Of a stretch of DNA of 64,000 nt, positions 19,794 to 27,386 are shown piece by piece. A model generated the notes under the pieces. That model saw only the letters and a list, made by a program, of their open reading frames with translations, was not told where the DNA came from and made no database searches. Within the stretch, counting starts at the first letter, position 1; each line of letters begins with the position of its first letter. Origin of the DNA: Blastococcus tunisiensis (GTDB lineage: Bacteria > Actinomycetota > Actinomycetes > Mycobacteriales > Geodermatophilaceae); NCBI RefSeq assembly GCF_900112815.1, contig NZ_FOND01000001.1, forward strand, positions 156,816 to 220,815, written 5' to 3'. A program made the position numbers and the translations under genes.

Positions 19794-21874
19794 GCGGGCC
19801 CATGCCCTCCGACGATGGGCGTGGGGTCCCGAGTGGCGCCCTCGTGCACCAGGCACTGCACGGATACGAAGACGGTCACCGACTCCTCGCGGCGAGCCGG
19901 GCCCTCGACAGTGATGACCTGTGGCTCCTGGACAGACTGAGCGACGCAAGCGGTCAGCGGCCGGTCCCGGACAACGACGGGTACTTAACCGGGTACCCGC
20001 TGCCGTCTGGGACGGCCTACGCCGTGGCCCGGACGTGGTACGTGCCCTCGCCGCCTCGCCCCAACACTGTCTGGACGCACACGCTGCTCGTTCCGCCAGA
20101 GATGCTCGCCGTTGAGCGCCTAGAGGTGCTGTTCCCGCTGCTGCGGAACCCAGGAGAAGCAACCGACAACGGCGGGTGGGCGGCCTACCGGTCGCCTCTC
20201 GCGTGGCCCGGCGCTGGCGGGTCGCGGTCTGCGCCGGTGGACCGCGCCGCGGCGCGGCAGGTGCTCGCCGGGCTCTACGGTCACGGCGCCGGCCCGGTCA
20301 CGCTCGAGCTCGACGGGCTGGCGTCGCGCAATGATCTCTGTATCGCTGTGTGGGAGCAGCAGTGGCCCAGGTTGCGCCGTCATTTCTCGTTCTGCTCAGG
20401 GGCGCTCGAGCCGCGCCGCACGTCACAGGGCGCATTCGACCTTCTGCTCATGCCGCCGCAGTACGGGTTTGCGGCCCCGCCACCGGCGCCGGGCGACGGT
20501 GCGCTGTCGGACCGTGCGTTGGCTGCGCTCACGGACGACCTCAACGCTCCTGGCCCGCTGCGCGATTTCCTGCGCCGGTGCGGACCAGACAGCGCTCGGC
20601 GGCGCGTCATGCCCCTGCTCGTCGAGGCTTTCGTCGCGACGTCCGGGGACGACCCTCCCGCGGACGCGGTCGCGGTAGTGACGGCGCGCGCACCGAAGGC
20701 CGCGAGCATGCGGCATCTCAAGCGGGCGCTGCTCGATCCGAAGGACGGCCTGCTGAGCGACGTGCCACCTGACGAGATGCTTCGGACGCTGCTCCGTCAC
20801 GACGTCGCCGAGCGACTACTCGCCTCCGACGCGGGCCTGTCGGCATGGGCGGCGCTAGTGTGGGAGCGAGAGCCGGCGGCTGTAGTGGCAGCCCTCCCCC
20901 CGCCGATCGCCGGACCCGGCTTACGCGGCATCGCCCCCGACACGCGGTCTCCCGGCGGGCCGACGGTGGCAAGCGCCGCGCGACACGACCTGTCCACGAT
21001 CGTCGCCGATCGGGCGACCCCAAGGGAACTTTCTGTTGTCGCGGTAGGCGACGTCGCGCTGGCGGCGCGGCTCGTGGTAGACCGCGACACAGAGGCGTGG
21101 TGGGCGGCCTGGGCGGCGCTGCCCGATCCAGCGTTCGCAGAGACCCTCGGCACCGGGCACTTCGACGCTCAGCCTCCGCTGAACCGGGCGGTGACGGCCC
21201 TGATCGGTACAGAACAGGGCCGTGTGCGCTGGCGGGCGCTGCGCGAGCGGGCAGGATCGCCCGCGGTCGCGGCGCTGCTCTCCCAGCCTGGGCTTGACGG
21301 CGCGTGGGCGCGTGCCGTTGCCGAGCGGCTCGACCTGCTCGCCGACGCCCTCCGCGCCGGGCTCGACGCTGAACAGACAGCTGCTGCAGCCGACGTCTCT
21401 CCAGACCTCGCGTTCGTGCGGACCGCAGGCTTCGGCGCGTACCGACCCCTCGCCGAGGCGACCACTCTGTGGGACAAGGCACCGCGGCGCGCTGCGGTTG
21501 TGCTCGCAACGGCTCTGGATGCACCGCCCGGACCGGCCGACTACTCCGCGGCCCGCGCGTATGACCGGCTGTACCGCCAATTCCGGCGAGACGGCGCCTG
21601 GGACGCCTGGGAGATCCTGAGCCCGGCCTTGCCCGGGAAGACGGACGACTGGGACCGCTGCAAGCGCCTCGCGCGAGGGCTGGCCGACGCTGTTGGGGGG
21701 CGGAAAGGGCCGCCGCGGCCCGCACTGCTTGAATCAGTGCCGGCAGGGACAGCGCGCGACAGGCTCGAGGCAGAGCTCGAGCACAAAGCCCGTCGGGCGC
21801 AGGACGACACCGGCAAGAGCCGTCGCGGACAGAGCGGCTGGGAAGAGATTGTTCGGTTCATCCGTCCCTGGTGA
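19790..21874 (+). CDS. GTPase-associated protein 1 (GAP1)-like large protein
   Basis: A 694-residue soluble protein. The N-terminal motif LVHQALHGYEDGHRLLAASRAL (residues ~19-39) is the hallmark of the GAP1 N-terminal domain that accompanies double-GTPases. It is followed by a domain ending with GYPLPSGTAYAVARTWY...VWTHTLLVP. Residues ~300-650 are Ala/Leu-rich and helical, and the last ~40 are basic and charged. GTG 19790 is chosen because it gives the same 4-bp stop overlap seen at the other three junctions; ATG 19802 is the alternative. It is the last gene of the operon. It is not a GTPase-activating protein by homology; the name refers to association. Confidence 0.82.
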   Translation: MSGPMPSDDGRGVPSGALVHQALHGYEDGHRLLAASRALDSDDLWLLDRLSDASGQRPVPDNDGYLTGYPLPSGTAYAVARTWYVPSPPRPNTVWTHTLLVPPEMLAVERLEVLFPLLRNPGEATDNGGWAAYRSPLAWPGAGGSRSAPVDRAAARQVLAGLYGHGAGPVTLELDGLASRNDLCIAVWEQQWPRLRRHFSFCSGALEPRRTSQGAFDLLLMPPQYGFAAPPPAPGDGALSDRALAALTDDLNAPGPLRDFLRRCGPDSARRRVMPLLVEAFVATSGDDPPADAVAVVTARAPKAASMRHLKRALLDPKDGLLSDVPPDEMLRTLLRHDVAERLLASDAGLSAWAALVWEREPAAVVAALPPPIAGPGLRGIAPDTRSPGGPTVASAARHDLSTIVADRATPRELSVVAVGDVALAARLVVDRDTEAWWAAWAALPDPAFAETLGTGHFDAQPPLNRAVTALIGTEQGRVRWRALRERAGSPAVAALLSQPGLDGAWARAVAERLDLLADALRAGLDAEQTAAAADVSPDLAFVRTAGFGAYRPLAEATTLWDKAPRRAAVVLATALDAPPGPADYSAARAYDRLYRQFRRDGAWDAWEILSPALPGKTDDWDRCKRLARGLADAVGGRKGPPRPALLESVPAGTARDRLEAELEHKARRAQDDTGKSRRGQSGWEEIVRFIRPW

Positions 21875-22338
21875 CGGTCCCGGCCGCTCATGCTCGGAAA
21901 TGCTTGGGTGCAGCAAGATCGCGTATCGCTGACTGCTGTGCGCGCAGTCCCAGCTTCGATGGCGAGTGCGTCATCCCCGAAATGAATCAGGAGGGTGCCA
22001 CGGACCAGCCGGGATCTCTCCAATCGCCCTTCTGAGCTGCGCTTATTGTCGTGGGCAGCGGTTGGCCGTCAACGACGAGTTGTGGGCCTCTTGCGGACTC
22101 TCTGCGGACTCTGTGCGGACCAAGATCGCGGGATCGTCGTCGCCCTGGTTCGCCTGGTGGGGCAGGTGCCGCGGGTCGTCGGTGGATCAGCCCTGAAGCG
22201 AGTCGCTCGAAGCGGCCGCGCACCGATGCGGTCTTGGTGAGTCGGACTACCGGCAGACGGTCAGGGGTTGCCACTAGCATCCGGGACAGTGCGATCACGA
22301 GGACTCATGCGCCTCCCGGGTTTCGAGAGGAGGAACCC
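21875..22338. other. Gene-free spacer with internal TGCGGACT array
   Basis: The spacer has no supported gene. At 22092, 22103 and 22114 lie three TGCGGAC(T/C) octamers spaced 11 bp. The stretch 22103-22124 matches the 3' end of the integrase gene (40470-40491) closely. In one frame it reads CGLSADSVRTK, compared with VPADSLRTKGL at the integrase C-terminus. It may be a relic of a second integrase end or an internal arm site. The promoter of the following pair must also lie here. Confidence 0.5.
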
Positions 22339-22857
22339 ATGTCGAGCCCCTTGCTGAAGCTGCCGGTCAACACGATCCGTCAGAACGCCAACGAGATGGC
22401 TCGGGAGATTCTGGACGAATTCTGGCCAGAGCGATTCCTCCCGGTTGACCCAGTGCAGATCGCGCGGGACATGGGCGTCGAGGTGTTCTCTGCCGAGCTC
22501 GGCAACGACGTCTTCGGGCTCATCTACGGCACCCCCGGTGGCGCAGAGATCTACATCGACCGTGATCAGCCGCCGAACCGGTACCGCTTCTCCGTAGCGC
22601 ACGAGCTTGGGCACTACGTCGAGCACAGCGAGCGCCCGGGCCCGGCTGCCGAGATGGACTACGTCGACCGCCGGTCTGACGAAGACCGGGGTAGCCCGGA
22701 AGAGGTCTACGCCAACCAGTTCGCCGGTGCTCTGCTGATGCCGGAGAAGGAACTTCGGGCCGAGCGAGCCCGAGGTCTAAACGATGTCCAGCTGGCTCGG
22801 CTCTTCGGTGTCTCGCTGAGTGCCCTGCAGTACCGCCTCCAGCTGCTCGGCGCATGA
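22339..22857 (+). CDS. ImmA/IrrE-family zinc metallopeptidase
   Basis: A 172-residue protein with an ImmA/IrrE (COG2856-type) domain. The zinc motif H88-E-L-G-H92 lies in FSVAHELGHYVEHSE, and the downstream Glu is in EEVYANQFAGALLMPE, the typical third-ligand region. The last ~35 residues (LNDVQLARLFGVSLSALQYRL) look like a small HTH. Such proteases usually cleave a cognate repressor encoded beside them and so induce an element. Here no separate repressor is adjacent; the partner gene encodes a membrane protein. ATG 22339 has an AGGAGG ribosome site. It overlaps the next gene by 4 bases. Confidence 0.88.
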   Translation: MSSPLLKLPVNTIRQNANEMAREILDEFWPERFLPVDPVQIARDMGVEVFSAELGNDVFGLIYGTPGGAEIYIDRDQPPNRYRFSVAHELGHYVEHSERPGPAAEMDYVDRRSDEDRGSPEEVYANQFAGALLMPEKELRAERARGLNDVQLARLFGVSLSALQYRLQLLGA

Positions 22858-23282
22858 CGGAGGATGTACCGGATCCGCTGCGTGACGACGAAAACGACGA
22901 GCCGAAGAGCGAAGGCCGCCGGATCGTCAGAGGGGCCAGCGAGGTGCGTCCTGCCTCGCGCGTTCCGCAGCGGACCGAGGTACCGGAACCACCGGACTAT
23001 GAGGATCCCACTTCGGGTGGTGCCCGGTTCCTGAGCCACCTCCTGAGGCGATCGCCGTTCCTGGACTACTTCACGCAGCTCGCCGAGGCCAGCTACCAGG
23101 GCAAGAACGCCGAGCCGAAGGTGCGTAAGGCTCAGCAGGACCATCCGACGCTGTTCCGGTTCTGCGTGTTCGCGGACATGACTCTGCGAGTCATCGTGGT
23201 CGCCTTGATCTTGGTCTTGATCGCTGCAGTGGCCTACAAGACGCTCTGGCCGCTCGGAGGCTCTAGCGGGTCGGGCGGTTAG
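22854..23282 (+). CDS. Tail-anchored membrane protein paired with ImmA/IrrE protease
   Basis: A 142-residue protein. Residues 1-~95 are hydrophilic and acidic/basic, and one strong membrane helix (LRVIVVALILVLIAAVAYKTL) lies near 110-130, followed by a short Gly/Ser tail. It starts within the stop of the protease gene (ATGA), so the two are coupled. I recognise no family. It could be the protease's substrate, or a membrane sensor that controls it. It is followed by a 108-bp gap and a convergent gene. Confidence 0.75.
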   Translation: MTEDVPDPLRDDENDEPKSEGRRIVRGASEVRPASRVPQRTEVPEPPDYEDPTSGGARFLSHLLRRSPFLDYFTQLAEASYQGKNAEPKVRKAQQDHPTLFRFCVFADMTLRVIVVALILVLIAAVAYKTLWPLGGSSGSGG

Positions 23283-23390
23283 TCCCGCGTCCCCTGCGTG
23301 ACGGGGCGCGGGCAGGTTCCCGATGTGGCCTCGTAGGCGAGCACGCGGCGGACCAGCAGCGGCCCTGAACGTGCTGGGGCGCTCCCGGAT

Positions 23391-24080
23391 TCAGTAGAGG
23401 TAACGGTCGATGCCGGAGCCGTGCGCCCAGATGTGGTTCATGCGGTCGGCGGTGCGGGCGTGGGCGGCTTCCTCGGCGTCGCTGAGCACACAGTCGGTGC
23501 CGGGCGGGGTGGCCCGCAGTCGGGCGGTGAGCAGTCGGGTGTCGTCGGTGGGGGCGAGGTCGAGCAGGCCGGCCAGCCGTGCGAGGTGCGAGACCAACTC
23601 GGGGGGCTCGGCCTGGCGGTAGCCGAGGGTGAGCTGCTCTGAGTGGGTGTCGACCAGCTCGCCGATGTCGGGATCCAGTCCGGGGTGGCCGAGGGCGGCG
23701 GCGGTTGCGGAGAGGAGGTCGATGTCGGCGGCGGGCAGGGTGAGCGCGGTCAGCGGTGCGTGCTCGTAGCGGCCGTCCGGGGCGAGCAGCCGGCCGCGCT
23801 CTGGCCGCCGGGACTGGGTGGGCGTCAGGTCGGTGAGCAGGCGCTGCACGGCGGCGAGAGCGACCCGGCCGGCCAGTGGCGCCGGCACCCGCAGCGGCTC
23901 CGTGTCGGCGCACGGATCCTGCCGGTCGTCGTCCTCCCACGTGCCCAGGCACAGCAGGATTTCCTCCAGGGCGGGCAGCGGCGCCAGCGGCTCGCCGTCG
24001 AGGTCGACGACGAGCACGGTGCGCTGCCCTGCCGGGGGTTCATCGCCCCGTCCGGGGTGGCCGGTGGCCTGCTCAGTCAC
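23391..24080 (-). CDS. Hypothetical protein of the mobile element
   Basis: A 229-residue acidic soluble protein with no motif I recognise. Its coding frame shows the GC-rich third-position bias of real genes here. It overlaps the upstream gene (24073-24729) by 8 bases on the same strand, so the two form an operon. The middle and C-terminus (DSEQLTLGYRQAE-like segment, AARTADRMNHIWAHGSGID) read as a helical protein. The role is unknown; it may belong to the element's maintenance module. Confidence 0.65.
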   Translation of the reverse strand: MTEQATGHPGRGDEPPAGQRTVLVVDLDGEPLAPLPALEEILLCLGTWEDDDRQDPCADTEPLRVPAPLAGRVALAAVQRLLTDLTPTQSRRPERGRLLAPDGRYEHAPLTALTLPAADIDLLSATAAALGHPGLDPDIGELVDTHSEQLTLGYRQAEPPELVSHLARLAGLLDLAPTDDTRLLTARLRATPPGTDCVLSDAEEAAHARTADRMNHIWAHGSGIDRYLY

Positions 24081-24729
24081 GGGTGGACCACCACTCGGTG
24101 GCCGACCGGCCGGTCATGCCGGCGGCCCGGCCGATGTCAGCCCACGGGGCTCCGGCGGCGAGGGCGGCGCGCACCGCCTGGTCCAGCGCGCGGGCGGCGG
24201 CGGTCTGCCTGGCGGCGGCCGCCTCGACGTCTTCGAGGGCTTGCCATCCGGCGATGTGGCGGCGCCATTCCTGTCTCACCCGGTTCTCGTCGGCGGCCTC
24301 CAGATCGGCGCACGGGCCGGCGGTGGTCAGCTGTCGCGCCGTCGGGTCGGCCAGCTCCGGTGGTACGCGGGTCCAGGGGGTGCCGCGCCAGCCGCAGGTG
24401 CAGCCGGCGGCCCAGCCGACGACCGCGGCGTCGGGGCGCCACTGCTCGGCCTGGTCGATCATCTCGAGGCGGACCTGGCCGCTGGTGTGGGTATGCAGGA
24501 TTCCGTCGCCGCGGATGACCGTGCTGTCCTGCCAGAGGCCCTCGGCGGTGGATCCGTCGCGGTAGGTCAGCCGCACCCGGTCGCCGTTGCCCGGCCCGTC
24601 GTCGGGTCGGCGGGCTATCAGCACACCGCGGGCGCTGCTGGTGCCGACGCCTTGCGCGCCGTCGGCGAACAGCGGCACCACCCAGCCCTCATGCTCCTGG
24701 TCGTCTACGACCGGGCCCATCCATCCCAT
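24073..24729 (-). CDS. Hypothetical mobile-element protein with CxCGW motif and HTH-like C-terminus
   Basis: A 218-residue protein starting MGWMGPVVDDQEHEGW. A GAGGAGGAG ribosome site lies just upstream of ATG 24729, which decides against a longer start at 24840. It contains GCTCGWRGTPW, a two-cysteine knuckle that could hold part of a metal site, then a helical stretch with AAGAPWADIGRAAGMTGRSATEWW resembling an HTH. I infer DNA binding from that end. It is co-transcribed with the next gene. The family is not recognised. Confidence 0.68.
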   Translation of the reverse strand: MGWMGPVVDDQEHEGWVVPLFADGAQGVGTSSARGVLIARRPDDGPGNGDRVRLTYRDGSTAEGLWQDSTVIRGDGILHTHTSGQVRLEMIDQAEQWRPDAAVVGWAAGCTCGWRGTPWTRVPPELADPTARQLTTAGPCADLEAADENRVRQEWRRHIAGWQALEDVEAAAARQTAAARALDQAVRAALAAGAPWADIGRAAGMTGRSATEWWSTRD

Positions 24730-24909
24730 CGCTCCTCCTCTCGGTGCGTGTGTGCAGCGTCGCCGTTCCGGCGCTGCCGGAGCCGGTCCTGTTCGGCTTC
24801 TGTGGATGGCCGTCGTTGTCCACGGGCGGGGGGTGGCCACAAGGCCTCACCGTGTGCCCGGAGTGGGAGCGGCCCCGTGCCTCGTCCAGCCGCTCTCCGG
24901 AGGCCGGGG

Positions 24910-25119
24910 CTATCGGTGCGGGGGCTGGTCTGCTTGTGCGTCGATCCAGGTGCGCAGGTCGGTGCGGCGGTAGAGGACGCGCCGGCCGAGTCGGAAGCTG
25001 TTCGGGCCTGTGCCGAGGTGTCGCCAGTACCGGAGGGTGGCGACGGGGGCGCGGAGCACGTCCGCGGCTTCGGTGATGGTGAGTAGCTCGGGCTCGTGGT
25101 CGGCGGTGGGGTGGGGCAT
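24910..25119 (-). CDS. xis: Excisionase-like HTH protein
   Basis: A 69-residue protein (84 if GTG 25164 is used) that is almost entirely a MerR/excisionase-type winged helix: LTITEAADVLRAPVATLRYWRHLGTGP, then FRLGRRVLYRRTDLRTWIDAQ. Such proteins bend DNA at att sites to favour excision, or act as small regulators. It is 14 kb from the integrase and on the other strand, unlike the usual adjacent xis-int pair, so the excisionase role is inference. The ATG start with GGGAG 8 bases upstream is preferred. Confidence 0.75.
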   Translation of the reverse strand: MPHPTADHEPELLTITEAADVLRAPVATLRYWRHLGTGPNSFRLGRRVLYRRTDLRTWIDAQADQPPHR

Positions 25120-25519
25120 GGCTGGCTCCCGGGGGTCGTCGGTGGTGGACGGTGCCTTCACCACAGAAGGCGCTATTTCTGGCCCGGTGGTGACACTTCA
25201 CAGCCAGCCTTGTCTGACTGTCTCCGGTTCTTCTCCTGTAGCGGCCGCCGCTGGCGCGTCACCTGGCAGCGATGGAGGTCCTTCATCTGCCGGCGCCGGG
25301 GGTCGGCGCCGGGACAGCCGGTGGACAGACGTCGGTACTGCGGCTGGTCTCGGACCCGTCCCGATGATTGGTTTCCCGGGACCGCCTCCAGTTCCTTCCC
25401 GGCCCCGATGCCCGGTTGTCCTCCGCGACGCTGTCGCTGACCGATCTGCGCCGCCTGCGCTTCTGCAGCACGTTCTCCGGTAGGCCGACGACAGTCGGGG
25501 GACCCGTTGACACCTACGG

Positions 25520-25568
25520 AACTGGAGGACCACTGGAGGTCCGCTGCGGACCTGGGGTTCCTCCAGTT
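25520..25568. repeat. Long stem-loop 1
   Basis: AACTGGAGGA pairs with TCCTCCAGTT as 10-bp outer arms. Inside, AGGTCCGC and GCGGACCT form a further 8-bp stem around a single T. The two stems are separated by a small internal loop. Confidence 0.6.
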
Positions 25569-25988
25569 GTCCTCCTGTTTGCCGATGCAGGCCTTGAGCA
25601 TGGGGGCGCTCCTGCGCAATTGGTCCCTGTGGACAACGGCTGCCCGTCCACGACATCCGGGCGGACGCCCTCGGGCGGGCGCTGCCTGGTCACGCTCGAC
25701 CCATGGCGTTCGACACCGCACTCCGGGCACGGCGAGACGGCGGGGTCTGTGATCGGTCCGCCAGGGCCCCCGGCGACGTGTTGGGTGACCGGGGCGCCCT
25801 GACCGGTGGGCGCGCCGCCGGCGTCGCCGCACTGCGGTCGCTGCGGCAGGCCAGGAGCACCCTGCGGGCCACGCTGCGCGTGGCGCCGGCTGCGCCGTCG
25901 TCAAGGTCCGCCTGCGGCGGGCTGCGCTTGCTGATCCCCCGACCCGTCCGGCAGCTCAGCGTAGGGGCCTCCCGCGCCGTCTCCTCCC

Positions 25989-26050
25989 GACCGGACCAAG
26001 ATCCTTCCGCCCTTCGGGCGCTTCGCTGCGGAAGCAGTCTTGGTCCGGTC
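25989..26050. repeat. Long stem-loop 2 upstream of ardC
   Basis: GACCGGACCAAGA and TCTTGGTCCGGTC are perfect 13-bp outer arms. Inside, TTCCGC/GCGGAA forms a second stem, with a small TTCG-type hairpin at the tip. It ends 128 bp before the ardC ATG. It is not followed by a T tract. Confidence 0.65.
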
Positions 26051-26178
26051 GTCCCCCGCCGTCGCTCCCGGCCCCTGAGCAGAGCTCTTTGCCGGACGGG
26101 CCGGGGGAATGGGTGGCAGGACATCCGTTCCGCGGTTCCGCCCGTACCGGCTTCAGCTCCAGTTCCGGGAGGGTCCAG

Positions 26179-27273
26179 ATGACCAGCACCAGCAGCACGG
26201 CGAGCAGCAGTCGCACCGGCAAGGGCGGGCGGGGCAGGAGCGCCCGCCGCAGCGCCGCGCAGGCGGAAGCGGCCGACGCCGCGCGGGCGGCGAAGATCGC
26301 CGCCCTGCACGACCAGATCGGCGAACAGGTCGAGCAGCTGACCGCCGATCCGCAGTGGCGTGCGATGCTCGATGCCGCCGCGAAGTTCCACACCTACAGC
26401 CTCAACAACCAGCTGCTGATCGAGCTGCAGGCCGCGCGGCTGGGCATCAGCCCGACCCGGGTCGCGGGGTTCGGCACCTGGAAGGCGCTGGGCCGCAGCG
26501 TGGTCAAGGGATCCACCGGGCTCGCGGTCCTGGCTCCCTGCACCTACACGGCCAAGAACTCCGACAGCGGTCGACACACCGACCAGGCCGCGCCCGCGAG
26601 GGCGACCAGGACGGGGCTGGCGGGGGAGCCGACCGGCGGGGACACCGACCGGCCGGCCGGGGCGCGGGTGCTGCGGGGGTTCCGGGTCGCGCACGTCTTC
26701 GACATCTCCCAGACCGAGGGCGACCCGCTGCCCGAGATCGTCCCGGAGCTGCTGACCGGTGACGCCCCCGCCGCCCTGTGGGAGGCGCTGGCCGCCCAGG
26801 TCGCCGCGCACGGCTACACGCTCACCCGCGAGGCCTGCGGGCAGGCCAACGGCCTCACCGACCCGGCCGCCCGCACCGTGCGGGTGCGTCCGGATGTCGC
26901 CGACGCGCAGGCGGTCAAGACCCTCGCCCACGAGCTGGCCCACATCGAGTGCGGGCACACCGCCGAGGGCTATGACTACCGGGGCTGCCGCGGGCGGGCC
27001 GAGGCCCAAGCCGAGTCGGTCGCCTACATCGTCACCGCCTGGGCCGGGCTGGACGCCGGCGCCTACACCGTCCCCTACGTCGCCGCCTGGTCGGCAGGGG
27101 ACACCGACGTCGTGCGCGCCGCCGCGGCCACGGTGACCGCCGCGGCCCGTCGCATCCTCGACCACCTCGACGGCGCCGAGGGCACCCAGAACCCGCCGGG
27201 GGATGGGGACAGCGCCCCGCCCGCCGGACCGGTCGCGCAGCCCGGGGGCGCCCGCGTCCTCGCCACCGCCTGA
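26179..27273 (+). CDS. ardC: ArdC-like antirestriction protein
   Basis: A 364-residue protein. The first ~35 residues are Ser/Thr/Arg-rich. Next comes an N-terminal ssDNA-binding ArdC domain (FHTYSLNNQLLIELQ, RVAGFGTWKALGRSVVKGSTGLAVLAPC), then a linker. The C-terminal zinc peptidase-like domain has H251-E-L-A-H255 in LAHELAHIECGH and a downstream acidic helix (EAQAESVAYIV). ArdC proteins protect incoming conjugative DNA from restriction. ATG 26179 follows GGGAGGG by 5 bases. It is first in a run with the ParB-like gene. Confidence 0.85.
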   Translation: MTSTSSTASSSRTGKGGRGRSARRSAAQAEAADAARAAKIAALHDQIGEQVEQLTADPQWRAMLDAAAKFHTYSLNNQLLIELQAARLGISPTRVAGFGTWKALGRSVVKGSTGLAVLAPCTYTAKNSDSGRHTDQAAPARATRTGLAGEPTGGDTDRPAGARVLRGFRVAHVFDISQTEGDPLPEIVPELLTGDAPAALWEALAAQVAAHGYTLTREACGQANGLTDPAARTVRVRPDVADAQAVKTLAHELAHIECGHTAEGYDYRGCRGRAEAQAESVAYIVTAWAGLDAGAYTVPYVAAWSAGDTDVVRAAAATVTAAARRILDHLDGAEGTQNPPGDGDSAPPAGPVAQPGGARVLATA

Positions 27274-27386
27274 GCCGGGGAGAGCGTGCCATGCCCGCCA
27301 CCAGCACCACCGCCACCAGCACCCCCGGCGACAGCACCCGCACCGAGAGCACCGCCACCCTGCAGAGCATCGAAGGAGAACCCGCC

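Larger units (their letters stand above)
25120..26178. other. 1-kb gene-free, structure-rich block ahead of ardC
   Basis: No reading frame here has convincing protein character on either strand. The block contains two long stem-loops (25520-25568 and 25989-26050) and one perfect DnaA-box-like 9-mer, TGTGGACAA, at 25628-25636. It also has several short palindromes. It lies between the excisionase-like gene and ardC. It may hold an origin of transfer, an origin of replication or a promoter active on single-stranded DNA; none is proven. Confidence 0.45.

Noticed and set aside
22055-22075. Possible internal core repeat (AGCGGTTGGCCGTCAACGA)
   Set aside because: Only about ten of 19 positions match the attachment core, which is not above what GC-rich DNA gives by chance.
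25507-25752. Small plus-strand frame starting at TTG 25507 (MTPTELEDHW...)
   Set aside because: The first ~20 residues look plausible, but the rest becomes Arg/Pro/Gly-rich and the start lies inside the stem-loop region with no ribosome site.
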